Assembly: GCA_030153385.1 (NCBI GenBank)
Contig: JASKJN010000007.1
Span: forward strand, 1-43,034
DNA length: 43,034 bases
Reading direction: 5' to 3'
Origin: Archaeoglobaceae archaeon
GTDB lineage: Archaea > Halobacteriota > Archaeoglobi > Archaeoglobales > Archaeoglobaceae
A program made the translations under genes and the position numbers. The notes below the pieces were generated by a model. The model did not search any database. It saw only the letters and a list, made by a program, of their open reading frames with translations, and was not told the DNA's origin. Of this stretch, positions 17,445 through 26,843 are shown piece after piece. Position 1 is the first letter of the stretch. Every line of letters starts with the position of its first letter.

Positions 17445-18736
17445 TATGTATCTGGGAGTGTTCCCCTGAGATATTCTTCGTATGCTTTCAGATCGAAGTA
17501 ACCGTGACCGCTTAGGTTAAAGACTATCACCTTCTCCTCACCATTCTTCTTCGCTTCCAGAGCTTTGTCAATTGCCACCTTTATTGCGTGAGCACTTTCC
17601 GGAGCAGGAATTATTCCCTCAACCCTCGAGAATAAGACACCTGCTTCGAAGACTTCACGCTGTCCTAAAGCTATGGGCTTCACGATTCCGTTTTTCACTA
17701 AAATGCAGAGCGATGGGGCCATTCCGTGATATCGAAGCCCTCCTGCATGTATTGGTGGTGGGATGAAGTCGTGGCCGAGTGTATACATCATAAGCAGTGG
17801 TGTCAAGCCCGCGGTGTCTCCGAAGTCGTATCTGTATTCCCCGGAGGTCAGTGTTGGACAGGCTCTTGGCTCAACTGCGATCAGCTCAATGCCCTCATTA
17901 ACCGCATCTTTCACGAAGGGGTAAATGAATCCCGCGTAGTTGCTTCCGCCTCCAACACAGCCGATGAGGTAGTCTGGCTTAAGGTCGAGAAGTTCAAGCT
18001 GTTTCTTAACCTCAAGACCGATAATGGTCTGGTGCAAAAGAACATGATTCAGTACACTCCCAAGGCTATACTTCGCATTTCCACTCCTAACAGCGGTCTC
18101 AACCGCTTCGCTTATTGCAATTCCAAGACTTCCGGGACAATCTGGATCCTTTTCAAGGATTTTCCGCCCGCTTTCTGTAAGATTGCTTGGCGATGGAATA
18201 ACTTCCGCTTTCCAGGTTTCCATTAAAATTCTCCGATAGGGTTTCTGTTCATAACTCGCCTTCACCATGTAAACCCTGCACTTCAGACCGAAGAGATTGG
18301 TTGCGAAGGCCAGTGCTGAACCCCATTGCCCCGCACCAGTTTCAGTTGTGAGCATCTCCACTCCTTCCTTCATGTTGTAGTATGCCTGAGCTATCGCTGT
18401 ATTCGGCTTATGGCTCCCGGGAGGACTGACACCCTCGTATTTATAGAAGATCTTCGCCGGTGTCTTGAGAGTTTTTTCCAGTCTTTCCGCTCTCACAAGT
18501 GGAGTCGGTCTGTAGAGTCGATAGATCTCGAGAACTTCCTCTGGGATCCTGATCCATCTATCCTCACTCATTTCCTGCTTTATCAGAGACTTTGGAAAAA
18601 TTGGCTCAAGTTCGTGTGGCTTTATTGGTTCATTAGTTGCCGGATTCAGCGGTAGAGGAATCTTTTCTGGAAGATCTGGGATTATGTTGTACCATCTCCT
18701 TGGTAGATATTCCTCATCAAGAACGTATCTGCTCAT
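17444..18736 (-). CDS. trpB2: Tryptophan synthase beta chain, TrpB2 type
   Basis: This PLP enzyme of about 430 residues condenses indole and serine to tryptophan. The N-terminal [18 protein letters not shown] is the TrpB2 hallmark; the PLP lysine is in [11 protein letters not shown], with [11 protein letters not shown] binding phosphate. TrpB2 enzymes work without TrpA, and no trpA is nearby. I start at ATG 18736 because the TATA box CTTATATAG sits about 26 bases before it, ruling out GTG at 18757, which lies within the promoter. It is followed by the EamA gene. Confidence 0.94.
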   Translation of the reverse strand: MSRYVLDEEYLPRRWYNIIPDLPEKIPLPLNPATNEPIKPHELEPIFPKSLIKQEMSEDRWIRIPEEVLEIYRLYRPTPLVRAERLEKTLKTPAKIFYKYEGVSPPGSHKPNTAIAQAYYNMKEGVEMLTTETGAGQWGSALAFATNLFGLKCRVYMVKASYEQKPYRRILMETWKAEVIPSPSNLTESGRKILEKDPDCPGSLGIAISEAVETAVRSGNAKYSLGSVLNHVLLHQTIIGLEVKKQLELLDLKPDYLIGCVGGGSNYAGFIYPFVKDAVNEGIELIAVEPRACPTLTSGEYRYDFGDTAGLTPLLMMYTLGHDFIPPPIHAGGLRYHGMAPSLCILVKNGIVKPIALGQREVFEAGVLFSRVEGIIPAPESAHAIKVAIDKALEAKKNGEEKVIVFNLSGHGYFDLKAYEEYLRGTLPDT

Positions 18737-18785
18737 ACCTTCTGAGAATTTTCCCACTATATAAGCCTTTTCCTAAAAAAAGGGA

Positions 18786-19700
18786 TTAGTTGCTTAAAAA
18801 CGCGTAGACCTGTTCAACCGCATCTACAATTCTCGGACCGGGACGGGAGATAATATCCGCGTCTATGACGAAAACTTTTCCATTTTTAACCGCATTAACA
18901 CTCTTAAGCCTGCTATCCGATATAACCCACTCGTAAACCACGTCTTTCCCGCCCCCCATACCACTGCCACTGCTCACGATTATTACATCTGGATTTGCTC
19001 TGATCAGGTCTTCTACGCTCACGGTTCTCCAGCCCGAGAAGTTGAAAGCATTAACTCCTCCAGCTATTGAGATAGCCTCGTCTATGAAGGTCTCCTTACC
19101 GCTGACCCAAATCGGATCATTCCAGATTATGTGAACTACCTTCTTTCCGCTCCTCTCCTTTGCTTTTATTTTTGAAATTCTTTCCTCCATCTGCTCAACC
19201 AGTTTTTCAGCATTCTCATAATTCCCCACCGCTTTCCCTATTGCCAGAATCGTTCTCTCTACTCCCCTTATATCTTTTGGATCGAAGGCCAGGACGTTCG
19301 TAAACTTTCTGAGCGTTTCGATGGTTGCCAATCCGTTTCCATAGGAAGCTAAAACGAGATCCGGCTTCAAAGCCAGAACTCTCTCAATGTTGACTGTCGA
19401 ATAACCTCCAACTCTCTGAATCTCACCTTTTCTGACTTTTTCGATCACTTCTGGAGGATAATCGCAGTAGTCTGTAACGCCGACAACTCTGTCTCCCGCC
19501 CCGATGGCAAAGAGTATTTCAGTATTGCTTGGGGATAGTGAAACTATCCTCTTGGGATTTCCCGCTGTTATTTCATAGCCCGTGTCATCGACAGAGAGAT
19601 TAAAGGAATTTTCAGATTTTTTCTGCTCTTCGATCTCAGGTTGAACGCAGAGTGCGATGAGAATGCATATCAAGACGATCGGTGCAGTTCTTAACCTCAT
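18786..19700 (-). CDS. btuF: BtuF-like substrate-binding protein (cobalamin/metal-chelate ABC transport)
   Basis: This 304-residue periplasmic-binding-protein-like lipoprotein has an N-terminal hydrophobic segment with a lipobox-like IALC (Cys18), RIVSLSPSNTEILFAIGAGDRVVGVTDYC, PDLVLA, and the C-terminal SRPGPRIVDAVEQVYAF that typifies BtuF and related helical-backbone proteins for B12, heme or siderophores. It would deliver its ligand to an ABC permease, which is not in this window. Its ATG overlaps the stop of the DUF4430/PKD protein gene as ATGA, which favours a corrinoid ligand. Iron chelates are the main alternative. Confidence 0.85.
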   Translation of the reverse strand: MRLRTAPIVLICILIALCVQPEIEEQKKSENSFNLSVDDTGYEITAGNPKRIVSLSPSNTEILFAIGAGDRVVGVTDYCDYPPEVIEKVRKGEIQRVGGYSTVNIERVLALKPDLVLASYGNGLATIETLRKFTNVLAFDPKDIRGVERTILAIGKAVGNYENAEKLVEQMEERISKIKAKERSGKKVVHIIWNDPIWVSGKETFIDEAISIAGGVNAFNFSGWRTVSVEDLIRANPDVIIVSSGSGMGGGKDVVYEWVISDSRLKSVNAVKNGKVFVIDADIISRPGPRIVDAVEQVYAFLSN

Positions 19701-22366
19701 CTTCTCAGCCTATAGGTGACGAGTATCAAGAATGCGATGACCGCTATTATTGCGATAAACAGCTCAAAGCCTTCAGTTGTCTCTGCGCTTTCTTTAAATG
19801 GTTCAGGAGTTGTTGGAGTTTGCGTGATGAATGCGGTTGTTTCCAATGGTGTTGTGCTTTGAATTAGTGAGACATTCTTTTCCTCAACCAGTGCAAAGTA
19901 GCTGAAACTCGGAGTATACGCCTGATAATATCTGTAGCTTTCATCACAGCCCAAGAACTCAGTTTTAAGCCTTATCCAGTTATTTCCATCGAATTTCATC
20001 AAGATGTAGCTTTTTTCATCCTTTGGAACTGCGAATTTTATGTAACCGCTGACATTAGATGGCGTAAGATCGATTGAAAGATAAAGAACCGCATTATCGA
20101 GACTGATACCTTCCGGAACTTCCCTCAGCCTCTCTATTCTGAAGGTCAGATTTTCAACCCCCTCAGCTATTAAACTGAGCTCGTCAATGCCTGTTTCTGA
20201 GAAGATCTCAATTGGCATTGTAAGAGTTGTCCTGTTCTCCACTGTTAAGGTAGTAGTGTATACGGGTAAGCTTTTTATCGGATGGAATTTTCCGAGAAGA
20301 GCCATTACGGCAGATGCGGTCATATAGCCGGGATTTGAGACCTCGTAGGCAGTGTATTTGAAGTATCCTTCCTTGCTCTGAAGGCTGAGCAAATGGTCCA
20401 CAACGCTTAGATTGTTTCTCTTGAAGTTAATCGGATTCTCTCCGCCAGCTATTAAAGCCTGAATAGCCCACGAATCGCTTGCAGAATTGCTTGCGGATTC
20501 TCCAAAATACTTAATTCCACCATCTGGATTCTGACATGTCTTCAGATACTCAATGGCTCTATTCAAAGTCTGGTGCTCCTTAGCAATCGCCAGTAATTGA
20601 ATCGCAGCAGAAGTATCATCGCAGTCACTCTCCTCTCCCTCGATCCAGGGAAATCCACCGTCTGGATTCTGCACAGACTTCAGCCACTCTATCGACTTTG
20701 ACACATCCTCTCCTGCGGATTTCAATGCCAGAGCACCCCAGATCGTCGTGTAAACGTAGTCCCCTATTTGCCCGTTATCTTTTACTCTCTCCTTGAGCAT
20801 TTTTACCAAATCAAATCCCTCAAAATTCCTCGGATCTTCGCCAGCATAGACAATCGCAAGAATCGCCCTCGCTATATCCGCTGTACCCATCTTTCCAATT
20901 TCTTCTTTAATGTTCTCCCTTAGATAATCCACTGGGCTCTTTCCATCCTTTTTCCACTCCTCCAAGTTCTCGTTTGCAGAAACAATAGCCATAATAGCCC
21001 AGCATGTCGCTGAAAAAAGGCTTTTCTCCTCTCCAAAACCTCCATCATCTCTCTGCAAACTCCTCAGATACTCCAGTGCCTTTCTTATCCTCTCATCTTT
21101 CTCATCAAACGGAAAATCCTTCCAGGGAGTCAGGACTGCAAACTTGCCTATGGAAATGTTCGCCTTAAATTTCCCATCTTCCTCCTCAACACTCACCCAT
21201 CTGTCCTTGGCAAAATTAAATATCTCAAAGCTCTCATTGCTTTCAAGAACCGCTGATATCGATTCATTTGACCACAGACTGAAGCAGAGTTTCACATCGT
21301 GGTAGGGGAATCTGCAACTCTCATTTTTTAAGGAAACTATTGCTTTCTCCGCTCTGATCTTCAAAACACCAAATCCGAGATCGATAACTCTTTCCCCCTC
21401 TACAGTGAAATTTCCATGCTCTTCAGCTTTAGCTACCTTTATAAGCTTTACAACAGAATCGTGTAGACCTTCATCGTCGAAAACCGTGAGCTTGACTTCA
21501 TATTCTCCCTCCTTTTCGAATTTGTATACAATGACCTCTCCTCTTAGCTCCTTGCCCTCTATTTCCCAGAGGTATTCGACTATCTTCTTGCCACTTAAAG
21601 CGAAGGACTTTGAGGCATTGAAAACAACTTCCTGACCAGCATAGGGAACTGATGGACTGAAGTCGAAATCTGCAACAGGAGGGAGATTTGTTTCCCACTT
21701 CACATTCACAGTTATTTCATAGTTGGGGCCGAGATAGATTCTTAGGCTGTAAGGTGAATCCTCGGGCTTTTCATCCATGCTTCTCGAGAAATACCAGAGG
21801 ATCTCATCGTTTGGATAGACTTGATAATCTGTAGCAGGAATTCCGGGCATTGGCTTATTTGGATAGTTCACCCAATACATCCAGCCAGAAGTCTCTCCAA
21901 GGCTTCCTGTGCAGACATCACGAACGCAATCGACGAAGATCCCCCAATCCGTCAGTTTTGGTGTATAGGAGTATCCAAGAATTTCACATGCTTTTTTAAG
22001 TGCACCGTAAGCGGTTCTCCAGTTTATCTCTTTCCCCTGTTCGTCAAAGCTTCCAGCTGGGAGTATGTTAGCATAAATCTTGACACCTCCAGTTGCCATG
22101 CATTCTCGTATTCTTACAACCTTGCTTGCTTCTTCTTTTTCAGAAATTGCGGTGATCAGCAGTTCTCCAGTGATTTTGGGAACAAAGACCGCCTGGCCTT
22201 CAAATGTGCTTGTGTAAATTGGAACTCCGTAGTTCATTCTCAAAATCAGAAGGCTTGGCTCATCGGTGGAAATGAAAATTTTTTGATTAACGCAATCTCC
22301 AGAAACCTGAATGTTCAAAGCGAGTGCTGGAGTGATGAGAAGGATTAGTAGAAAAATCGACCTCAT
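19697..22366 (-). CDS. Surface protein: DUF4430, PKD, alpha/alpha-barrel repeats, C-terminal anchor
   Basis: This 889-residue protein has a signal peptide (residues 1-17), a beta region, a DUF4430/transcobalamin-like domain (about 85-215, with SGWMYWVNYPNKPM), a PKD domain (about 230-325), a beta region, four or more helical repeats with QNPDGGF-type motifs (about 430-680), a PGF-pre-PGF-like region ending PSFSYFALVEE (about 690-825), a Thr-rich linker and a final membrane helix with YRLRR. Human intrinsic factor and transcobalamin combine the same two modules, an alpha/alpha barrel and this beta domain, in the opposite order. ATG 22366 is chosen because it overlaps the upstream stop as ATGA. 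Cobalamin binding is inferred. Confidence 0.85.
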   Translation of the reverse strand: MRSIFLLILLITPALALNIQVSGDCVNQKIFISTDEPSLLILRMNYGVPIYTSTFEGQAVFVPKITGELLITAISEKEEASKVVRIRECMATGGVKIYANILPAGSFDEQGKEINWRTAYGALKKACEILGYSYTPKLTDWGIFVDCVRDVCTGSLGETSGWMYWVNYPNKPMPGIPATDYQVYPNDEILWYFSRSMDEKPEDSPYSLRIYLGPNYEITVNVKWETNLPPVADFDFSPSVPYAGQEVVFNASKSFALSGKKIVEYLWEIEGKELRGEVIVYKFEKEGEYEVKLTVFDDEGLHDSVVKLIKVAKAEEHGNFTVEGERVIDLGFGVLKIRAEKAIVSLKNESCRFPYHDVKLCFSLWSNESISAVLESNESFEIFNFAKDRWVSVEEEDGKFKANISIGKFAVLTPWKDFPFDEKDERIRKALEYLRSLQRDDGGFGEEKSLFSATCWAIMAIVSANENLEEWKKDGKSPVDYLRENIKEEIGKMGTADIARAILAIVYAGEDPRNFEGFDLVKMLKERVKDNGQIGDYVYTTIWGALALKSAGEDVSKSIEWLKSVQNPDGGFPWIEGEESDCDDTSAAIQLLAIAKEHQTLNRAIEYLKTCQNPDGGIKYFGESASNSASDSWAIQALIAGGENPINFKRNNLSVVDHLLSLQSKEGYFKYTAYEVSNPGYMTASAVMALLGKFHPIKSLPVYTTTLTVENRTTLTMPIEIFSETGIDELSLIAEGVENLTFRIERLREVPEGISLDNAVLYLSIDLTPSNVSGYIKFAVPKDEKSYILMKFDGNNWIRLKTEFLGCDESYRYYQAYTPSFSYFALVEEKNVSLIQSTTPLETTAFITQTPTTPEPFKESAETTEGFELFIAIIAVIAFLILVTYRLRR

Positions 22367-24123
22367 CTTACCTCGACCTCTACTGGACCGAACCATGAGA
22401 TTAATTTCTCTGGATACTCCTCGAGCTTGTAAATTCCAGCGTAAAGCCTGTAAGTGCCCACCTTCACCTGCTGTGGAATCGCGATGAGCAATGGGACTCT
22501 GAGATCGCCATTCGCGTAAAAAGTCGCGATTCCTGCAAGACTGTCACCTTCTGAATTTACTCCGCTCAGGACAAGAGCATACCATCCTTCCTCAGCTGAA
22601 ACATTCACGAAAGCGGAGATATTTCCGCCTCTAACCCCCGGGTTCGCTGAAACGCTGTTTATTCCGGCTGGTTTTATTTCAACGTTTATCTTCAACATCG
22701 TAGTCGCATTATCTGGGGTTTCGAAGCCTGTTCCATAGATCAAATAAAGCGTATCTCCATTTTCCAGCTCCGTTTTATCCAATGCGGACCAAGGCATTTC
22801 ATCATTAACGTAAAAACTCCACCAAAGCTCATCCAAGCCCATTGCGGATTCTAAGAATAAACCATAGCTTGAATACCACGAGTCATTGAGTCTGTAGCTG
22901 AATCCGATTTCCGCTCCGTCAGCCTTTGCACCAATGCTCGCAAAGTGTAAAGCTCCTAAAGCGGAAGTTCTGCTGATCTCGTATTCTTTTCCATCAACCA
23001 TTTCCGTGTAGTTCCCGGGGTAGAGAGTAACGTTCAGCTCAATCGTTCCTGAGGAGTTGAAACAGTAAACATAACCAGAGTCGGAGCCTATGAAGAGTCT
23101 CCCCTCAGCAATTACTGGGGAAGACATTATATTGTAATAGCTATCCTCTGGAGGGATGAGGCTGTAAAACCATAGAAGCTTTCCATCGCTGAGATTCAGG
23201 GCATAAATTGTCCCATATTGCGTGTTTGTCGCGAAGTAAATTCTTCCGTTTTGAATTGCGGGAGTTGAATCCACCTTTCCCTCTGTCTTTCCCTCTCTTG
23301 GAAACTTCCACAATAATTCGCCATTCGTAGCGTTGAAGCATGAAAGGCTGTCTATACCACCGATACAAACCATTGAATCTGAAAGAACCGCATTGGATAT
23401 AGTTCCATTAAAAGCCTTACTCCAAAGGAGAGTTCCGTTTATATCGAGAGCATAAATGGAGCTCTGAGTTGCGAAGAAGACCCTTCCATCGCTGACAACT
23501 GGAGAATTCGTTATTTTTGAATCTGCGGTGAAATTCCACAACTCTCCTCCGTTTTCGTTTAAACAGAACAATCTGTTACCTGCAGAGAAGAAAATCTTGC
23601 TTTCGAATGCAAATGGACTTGCATATGGACTGCTCTCGACGTTTGCTGAGAAGTTCCATTTTAACGTCCCATCAGGTCTTAGGGCCCAAATTGTTGAGTT
23701 TGAGAACGTTTGAACGTAAATGGTTCCGTTGTGGTAAATGGGTGATGAAGCTATGCCATACCAAGAGGGGTTTTCTTCGAGCAAGATCTTTTTCTCAATC
23801 ACACCATTGGTTGCGTTCACGAAATAAAGATGCCCCGAGAGATTTCCAACCACCACTGTGTTTCCAACTACTATCGCCTTTCCCGCACCGCTTATTTCTT
23901 CATTTCTCCACTCGATCTCTCCAGTTGTTGCGTTCAGCTTGTATAATCCTGGTCTCCAGTCTGACCAGCCATACCAGTTTGTCACGTAAATGCTACCATT
24001 GTCGTAGCTCGGACTTGCGTCAACTAAACCAGTAAGCTCCGTTTTCCAGCAGAGAGATGGGATGATCTCTGCGGAAGCGATTCCAATTGATAGCAACAGT
24101 ATAAGCGAAAGTGCTGACCTCAT
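22363..24123 (-). CDS. Secreted PQQ-like beta-propeller with C-terminal DUF4430 domain
   Basis: This 586-residue protein has a signal peptide (residues 1-18), then PQQ/pyrrolo-quinoline-type blades to about residue 350 (repeated NATTGEIEW, DGTLKWNF, NGTLLW, DGKLLWFY), a DUF4430 domain (about 358-475, with WWSFYVNDEMPW and NGDTLYLIYGTG), and a final Ig-like beta domain. Many N-x-S/T sequons fit an extracellular glycoprotein. There is no anchor, so it is either secreted or held by its partner. It is the first gene of the operon; a TATA box is at 24142-24154. Bound quinone is not implied: archaeal propellers of this type usually lack it. Confidence 0.85.
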   Translation of the reverse strand: MRSALSLILLLSIGIASAEIIPSLCWKTELTGLVDASPSYDNGSIYVTNWYGWSDWRPGLYKLNATTGEIEWRNEEISGAGKAIVVGNTVVVGNLSGHLYFVNATNGVIEKKILLEENPSWYGIASSPIYHNGTIYVQTFSNSTIWALRPDGTLKWNFSANVESSPYASPFAFESKIFFSAGNRLFCLNENGGELWNFTADSKITNSPVVSDGRVFFATQSSIYALDINGTLLWSKAFNGTISNAVLSDSMVCIGGIDSLSCFNATNGELLWKFPREGKTEGKVDSTPAIQNGRIYFATNTQYGTIYALNLSDGKLLWFYSLIPPEDSYYNIMSSPVIAEGRLFIGSDSGYVYCFNSSGTIELNVTLYPGNYTEMVDGKEYEISRTSALGALHFASIGAKADGAEIGFSYRLNDSWYSSYGLFLESAMGLDELWWSFYVNDEMPWSALDKTELENGDTLYLIYGTGFETPDNATTMLKINVEIKPAGINSVSANPGVRGGNISAFVNVSAEEGWYALVLSGVNSEGDSLAGIATFYANGDLRVPLLIAIPQQVKVGTYRLYAGIYKLEEYPEKLISWFGPVEVEVR

Positions 24124-24141
24124 AATTTGCTTGAAGACTCT

Positions 24142-24154
24142 GGGTTTAAAAATC
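24142..24154 (-). promoter_or_regulatory. Promoter of the DUF4430/BtuF operon
   Basis: The minus strand reads GATTTTTAAACCC, a TATA-like box centred about 25 bases before the ATG at 24123, so the operon message is probably leaderless. Only about 20 bases separate ATG and box, so there is no room for a cobalamin riboswitch in the message. Confidence 0.55.
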
Positions 24155-24250
24155 TATCTAATTTGCTTTATATGAAATCAAACAAACTTTGAAATATGCC
24201 CATAGATATTTAGATCGATACCCTTATCTTCAACTACAAAAACTTTTTCC

Positions 24251-24994
24251 ATGGACTTTGAGCGAATCGCAGAGCGAATCATCGATTTCATTCGAGAGCA
24301 GGTGAGATCCGCAAATGCCACAGGAGTCGTTTTAGGGTTGAGCGGTGGTCTTGACAGTGCTGTTGTTGCCTTTCTCTGCGTGAGAGCATTGGGCAAAGAT
24401 AAGGTGCTTGCAACGATAATGCCTGAGGAGGATGTTACGAGCAAGGAAGACGTGGAAGATGCCATAGAGATCGCCAAAATGCTTGGAATAGAGTTCAAAG
24501 TCATCGAGATCTCGAACATCGTTAAAATGCTGAGCGATAAGCTTGGTAAAGGTAGCAGGAGTGCGGAAATGAACCTGAAGCCACGAATTAGAATGCTAAT
24601 AAATTACTACTACGCCAACAGCCTTAACAGACTCGTGGCGGGCACTGGGAACAAGAGCGAAATCTCGATAGGTTATTTCACGAAGTACGGAGATGGCGGA
24701 GTGGATTTTCAGCCAATCGGAGACCTTTACAAGACAGAGATATTCGAATTTGCAAGATTTTTGGGCATTCCTGAGAAGATAATAAGGAAGAAGCCAACCG
24801 CTGGACTTTTTGTTGGACAGACTGATGAGGATGAAATCGGAATGAGCTATGCGGAGCTTGATGAAATACTGAAGCTGATTGAGAAAGGAATAAGAAGGGA
24901 AGATGAGAAATTTCAGAGAGTCTTAAAGCTCGTTGAAAGATCTGAGCACAAGAGAAGGTTGCCACCCAAACCATATCTGAGGGATCTGATTTGA
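24251..24994 (+). CDS. nadE: NH3-dependent NAD+ synthetase
   Basis: This 247-residue enzyme converts deamido-NAD to NAD with ATP and ammonia. The PP-loop GLSGGLDSAVV is near residue 34; VAGTGNKSEISIGYFTKYGDGG and PTAGLFVGQTDEDEIG are diagnostic of NadE. There is no glutaminase domain, so ammonia is the nitrogen donor, as expected in archaea. The ORF ends in a TTGA overlap with the next gene, indicating cotranscription. The upstream gap to the divergent operon is only 127 bases. Confidence 0.96.
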   Translation: MDFERIAERIIDFIREQVRSANATGVVLGLSGGLDSAVVAFLCVRALGKDKVLATIMPEEDVTSKEDVEDAIEIAKMLGIEFKVIEISNIVKMLSDKLGKGSRSAEMNLKPRIRMLINYYYANSLNRLVAGTGNKSEISIGYFTKYGDGGVDFQPIGDLYKTEIFEFARFLGIPEKIIRKKPTAGLFVGQTDEDEIGMSYAELDEILKLIEKGIRREDEKFQRVLKLVERSEHKRRLPPKPYLRDLI

Positions 24995-25626
24995 AACCGG
25001 CTATTTTTCTCTTGGTCCTAATTTTTGTCTCCACCACAGCAATTGCGGACGAGATCCATGGAAAGGTTTATCGCTGGGATACACTTGAACCCGTTAAAGC
25101 TGTTGTTAGCATAAAGAACGGGATAGAGCAGAAGATGGTTGCTGAAAACGGAAGTTACAGTTTCGAAGTTGAACCGGGCGAGTATACGATAATCGCAAGA
25201 AGCGGAAATCTTTTCGCAATTGAGAACGTTACTGTAAAAGGAAGGGTTACGTTCGACATCATAATCTTTCCGGAGCTCGAGATCGTTGAGCCACCTGAGA
25301 TGCCAGAGATTGAAGAATTAAGCGAAGAGGATTATAGCTGGCTTGCTGTTGGTTTAAGTTTAACAGGAATTTTGGTAATTTTTGCTTTGAAGAGAAAATT
25401 CAGAACTGAGAAAAGTGAGGAAATCGAGGTTCTACCTGAGGATCTCAGGAAGGTTCTCGAGCTGATCAAAGCAGAAGGTGGAAGAATAACTCAGAAAGAG
25501 CTAAGAAGAAAGCTCGGCTTCAGCGAAGCGAAGTTAAGCTTAATAATCGCTGATCTTGAGAGAAGGGGACTCATTGAAAAGGTTAAAAAGGGCAGAGGAA
25601 ATATTATATTCCTCAAAACTCCTTGA
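24991..25626 (+). CDS. Membrane-anchored winged-helix regulator (COG2512-like)
   Basis: This 211-residue protein has a signal peptide (1-19), an external beta-sandwich of the carboxypeptidase-regulatory type (about 20-92; GKVYRWDTLEPVKAVVSI), a membrane helix at about 116-133, and a cytoplasmic winged helix at about 147-211 (RITQKELRRKLGFSEAKLSLIIADLERRGLIEK). This is the layout of archaeal one-component regulators that sense outside the cell and bind DNA inside. TTG at 24991 overlaps the nadE stop. It overlaps the convergent regulator gene by 14 bases. Its proximity to the surface-protein operon makes that operon a possible target. Confidence 0.82.
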   Translation: MKPAIFLLVLIFVSTTAIADEIHGKVYRWDTLEPVKAVVSIKNGIEQKMVAENGSYSFEVEPGEYTIIARSGNLFAIENVTVKGRVTFDIIIFPELEIVEPPEMPEIEELSEEDYSWLAVGLSLTGILVIFALKRKFRTEKSEEIEVLPEDLRKVLELIKAEGGRITQKELRRKLGFSEAKLSLIIADLERRGLIEKVKKGRGNIIFLKTP

Positions 25627-26374
25627 TCTCAAACTTCAGCCTTTCCTCAATTAAACTCCTGAGAAGATCGTTCAACCTATCCTCAGAACATACTGCAATC
25701 ACTCCACAGCCATGGTGGGCTGCTTCTATGCAAACTTCCTTAGCTCCGAAAAAGATCGGCTCTAAATTTATCTTTCTGCAGGCGATTAGCGCTTCCACAC
25801 CCATGGCAACGACGATACTCCTGCTCCTACTCTTCACGAGATTTTTGAGCTCTTCGAGTTTAACCTTTCTGCTTCCACCCTCTCCGACATTCGGGACTTT
25901 AACGACGACTATTTCTCCCTTATGCGGTGCTTCGAATATGCCGGTAGGCTTTATGAGCAGATCTTCTCCATCTTCTGCAGAAGTTAGGGCGATTCCGTTC
26001 CCTTCTGTGTCTTTTTTTGCAAATATGAATCCATCCTCGAACCAGTATTTAACAACGTCTCCCTCTTTCACGCTTCCCTTCGCAATCGTGACCAGAGTCT
26101 TTGAATAAACCCTCTTGAGCAATTCCTCACTAAAAACGTGCAGGTCGAGGAGATTTTTCGATAGCCATTCCTCTCCCTTTTCCGTTAGCTCATAGTACCC
26201 TCTATGGATAACCTTCACGAAATTTTCTGCTATGAGCTCCTTAAAGTGCTCGGAAATTGCCTGAGGAGTGAGATCGAGCTTCTTCGCAATGTCTCTCTGA
26301 TTGCACTGAGGATTAAGCAACAGCTCTGAAAGGATCAAAAGGCGAGTTACATCCCTCTTATTAATTAGTATCAT
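25613..26374 (-). CDS. Winged-helix regulator with C-terminal ligand-like domain (COG1497-like)
   Basis: This 253-residue protein begins with a winged helix at about residues 8-75 (NQRDIAKKLDLTPQAISEHFKELIAENFVKV), followed by a beta-rich middle (KEGDVVKYWFEDGFIFAKK) and an alpha/beta C-terminal part with VVAMGVEALIACRKINLEP and AAHHGCGVIAVCSED. It resembles the archaeal COG1497 predicted regulators. The C-terminal domain could bind a ligand, but I cannot name it. A TATA-like AAACTTATAAC at 26398-26408 lies about 28 bases upstream. Confidence 0.72.
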   Translation of the reverse strand: MILINKRDVTRLLILSELLLNPQCNQRDIAKKLDLTPQAISEHFKELIAENFVKVIHRGYYELTEKGEEWLSKNLLDLHVFSEELLKRVYSKTLVTIAKGSVKEGDVVKYWFEDGFIFAKKDTEGNGIALTSAEDGEDLLIKPTGIFEAPHKGEIVVVKVPNVGEGGSRKVKLEELKNLVKSRSRSIVVAMGVEALIACRKINLEPIFFGAKEVCIEAAHHGCGVIAVCSEDRLNDLLRSLIEERLKFEIKEF

Positions 26375-26533
26375 AGGTATAAAAGAAAAGGAGTGCGTTA
26401 TAAGTTTTTTTGCTCAACGAAGTATTTATAAAATTACAGCTGAAATAATGTTGAGGATTTTAGCTCCGCTCGATGATAATAATGAGAAAAGCTTAAATAA
26501 TGGTAGTGTTGATTATTATTATAGGTGGTTACG

Positions 26534-26731
26534 ATGACGAAGATCGTGCATGCCCAAACTGTATTGCCCGAAAATGTTTTGGAAGAATTGAAGAAGAAAA
26601 CGGGTGAGAGCGCAACAAAAGATGCGATTGCAAAGGCGATAGAGCACTACCTGATCTGCCCATATACTCATGAGGAGCCTCTGGAGAGAAGAATCGAGGA
26701 AGTGATAAAGAAGAAAAAGCAGAAAGAGTGA
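26534..26731 (+). CDS. DUF5371 family small protein
   Basis: This 65-residue archaeal protein matches DUF5371 as I recall it: TKIVHAQTVLPENVLEELKKKTGE, KDAIAKAIEHYLICPYTH and a basic tail KKKKQKE. An N-terminal strand followed by helices suggests a ribbon-helix-helix-like fold and possibly DNA binding. ATG 26534 follows AGGTGG by six bases and is preferred over GTG 26525, which would lie within that ribosome binding site. The upstream region contains AT-rich half-repeats. Confidence 0.8.
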   Translation: MTKIVHAQTVLPENVLEELKKKTGESATKDAIAKAIEHYLICPYTHEEPLERRIEEVIKKKKQKE

Positions 26732-26843
26732 AAGAGTGGAATAAAAATTTTGAAGTTTTGCCTAATTTTAACATTCTATTCTGCTTTTTGTGGGTTGGAG
26801 AAATAATATATACCCTCCAAAAGGCTCTTGCAGAGGTGATCGA

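Noticed and set aside
24124-24250. A cobalamin riboswitch before the DUF4430 operon
   Set aside because: The likely transcript starts at or next to the ATG, and the 127-base gap is too short and AT-rich to hold the B12 element; no B12-box-like sequence was seen.
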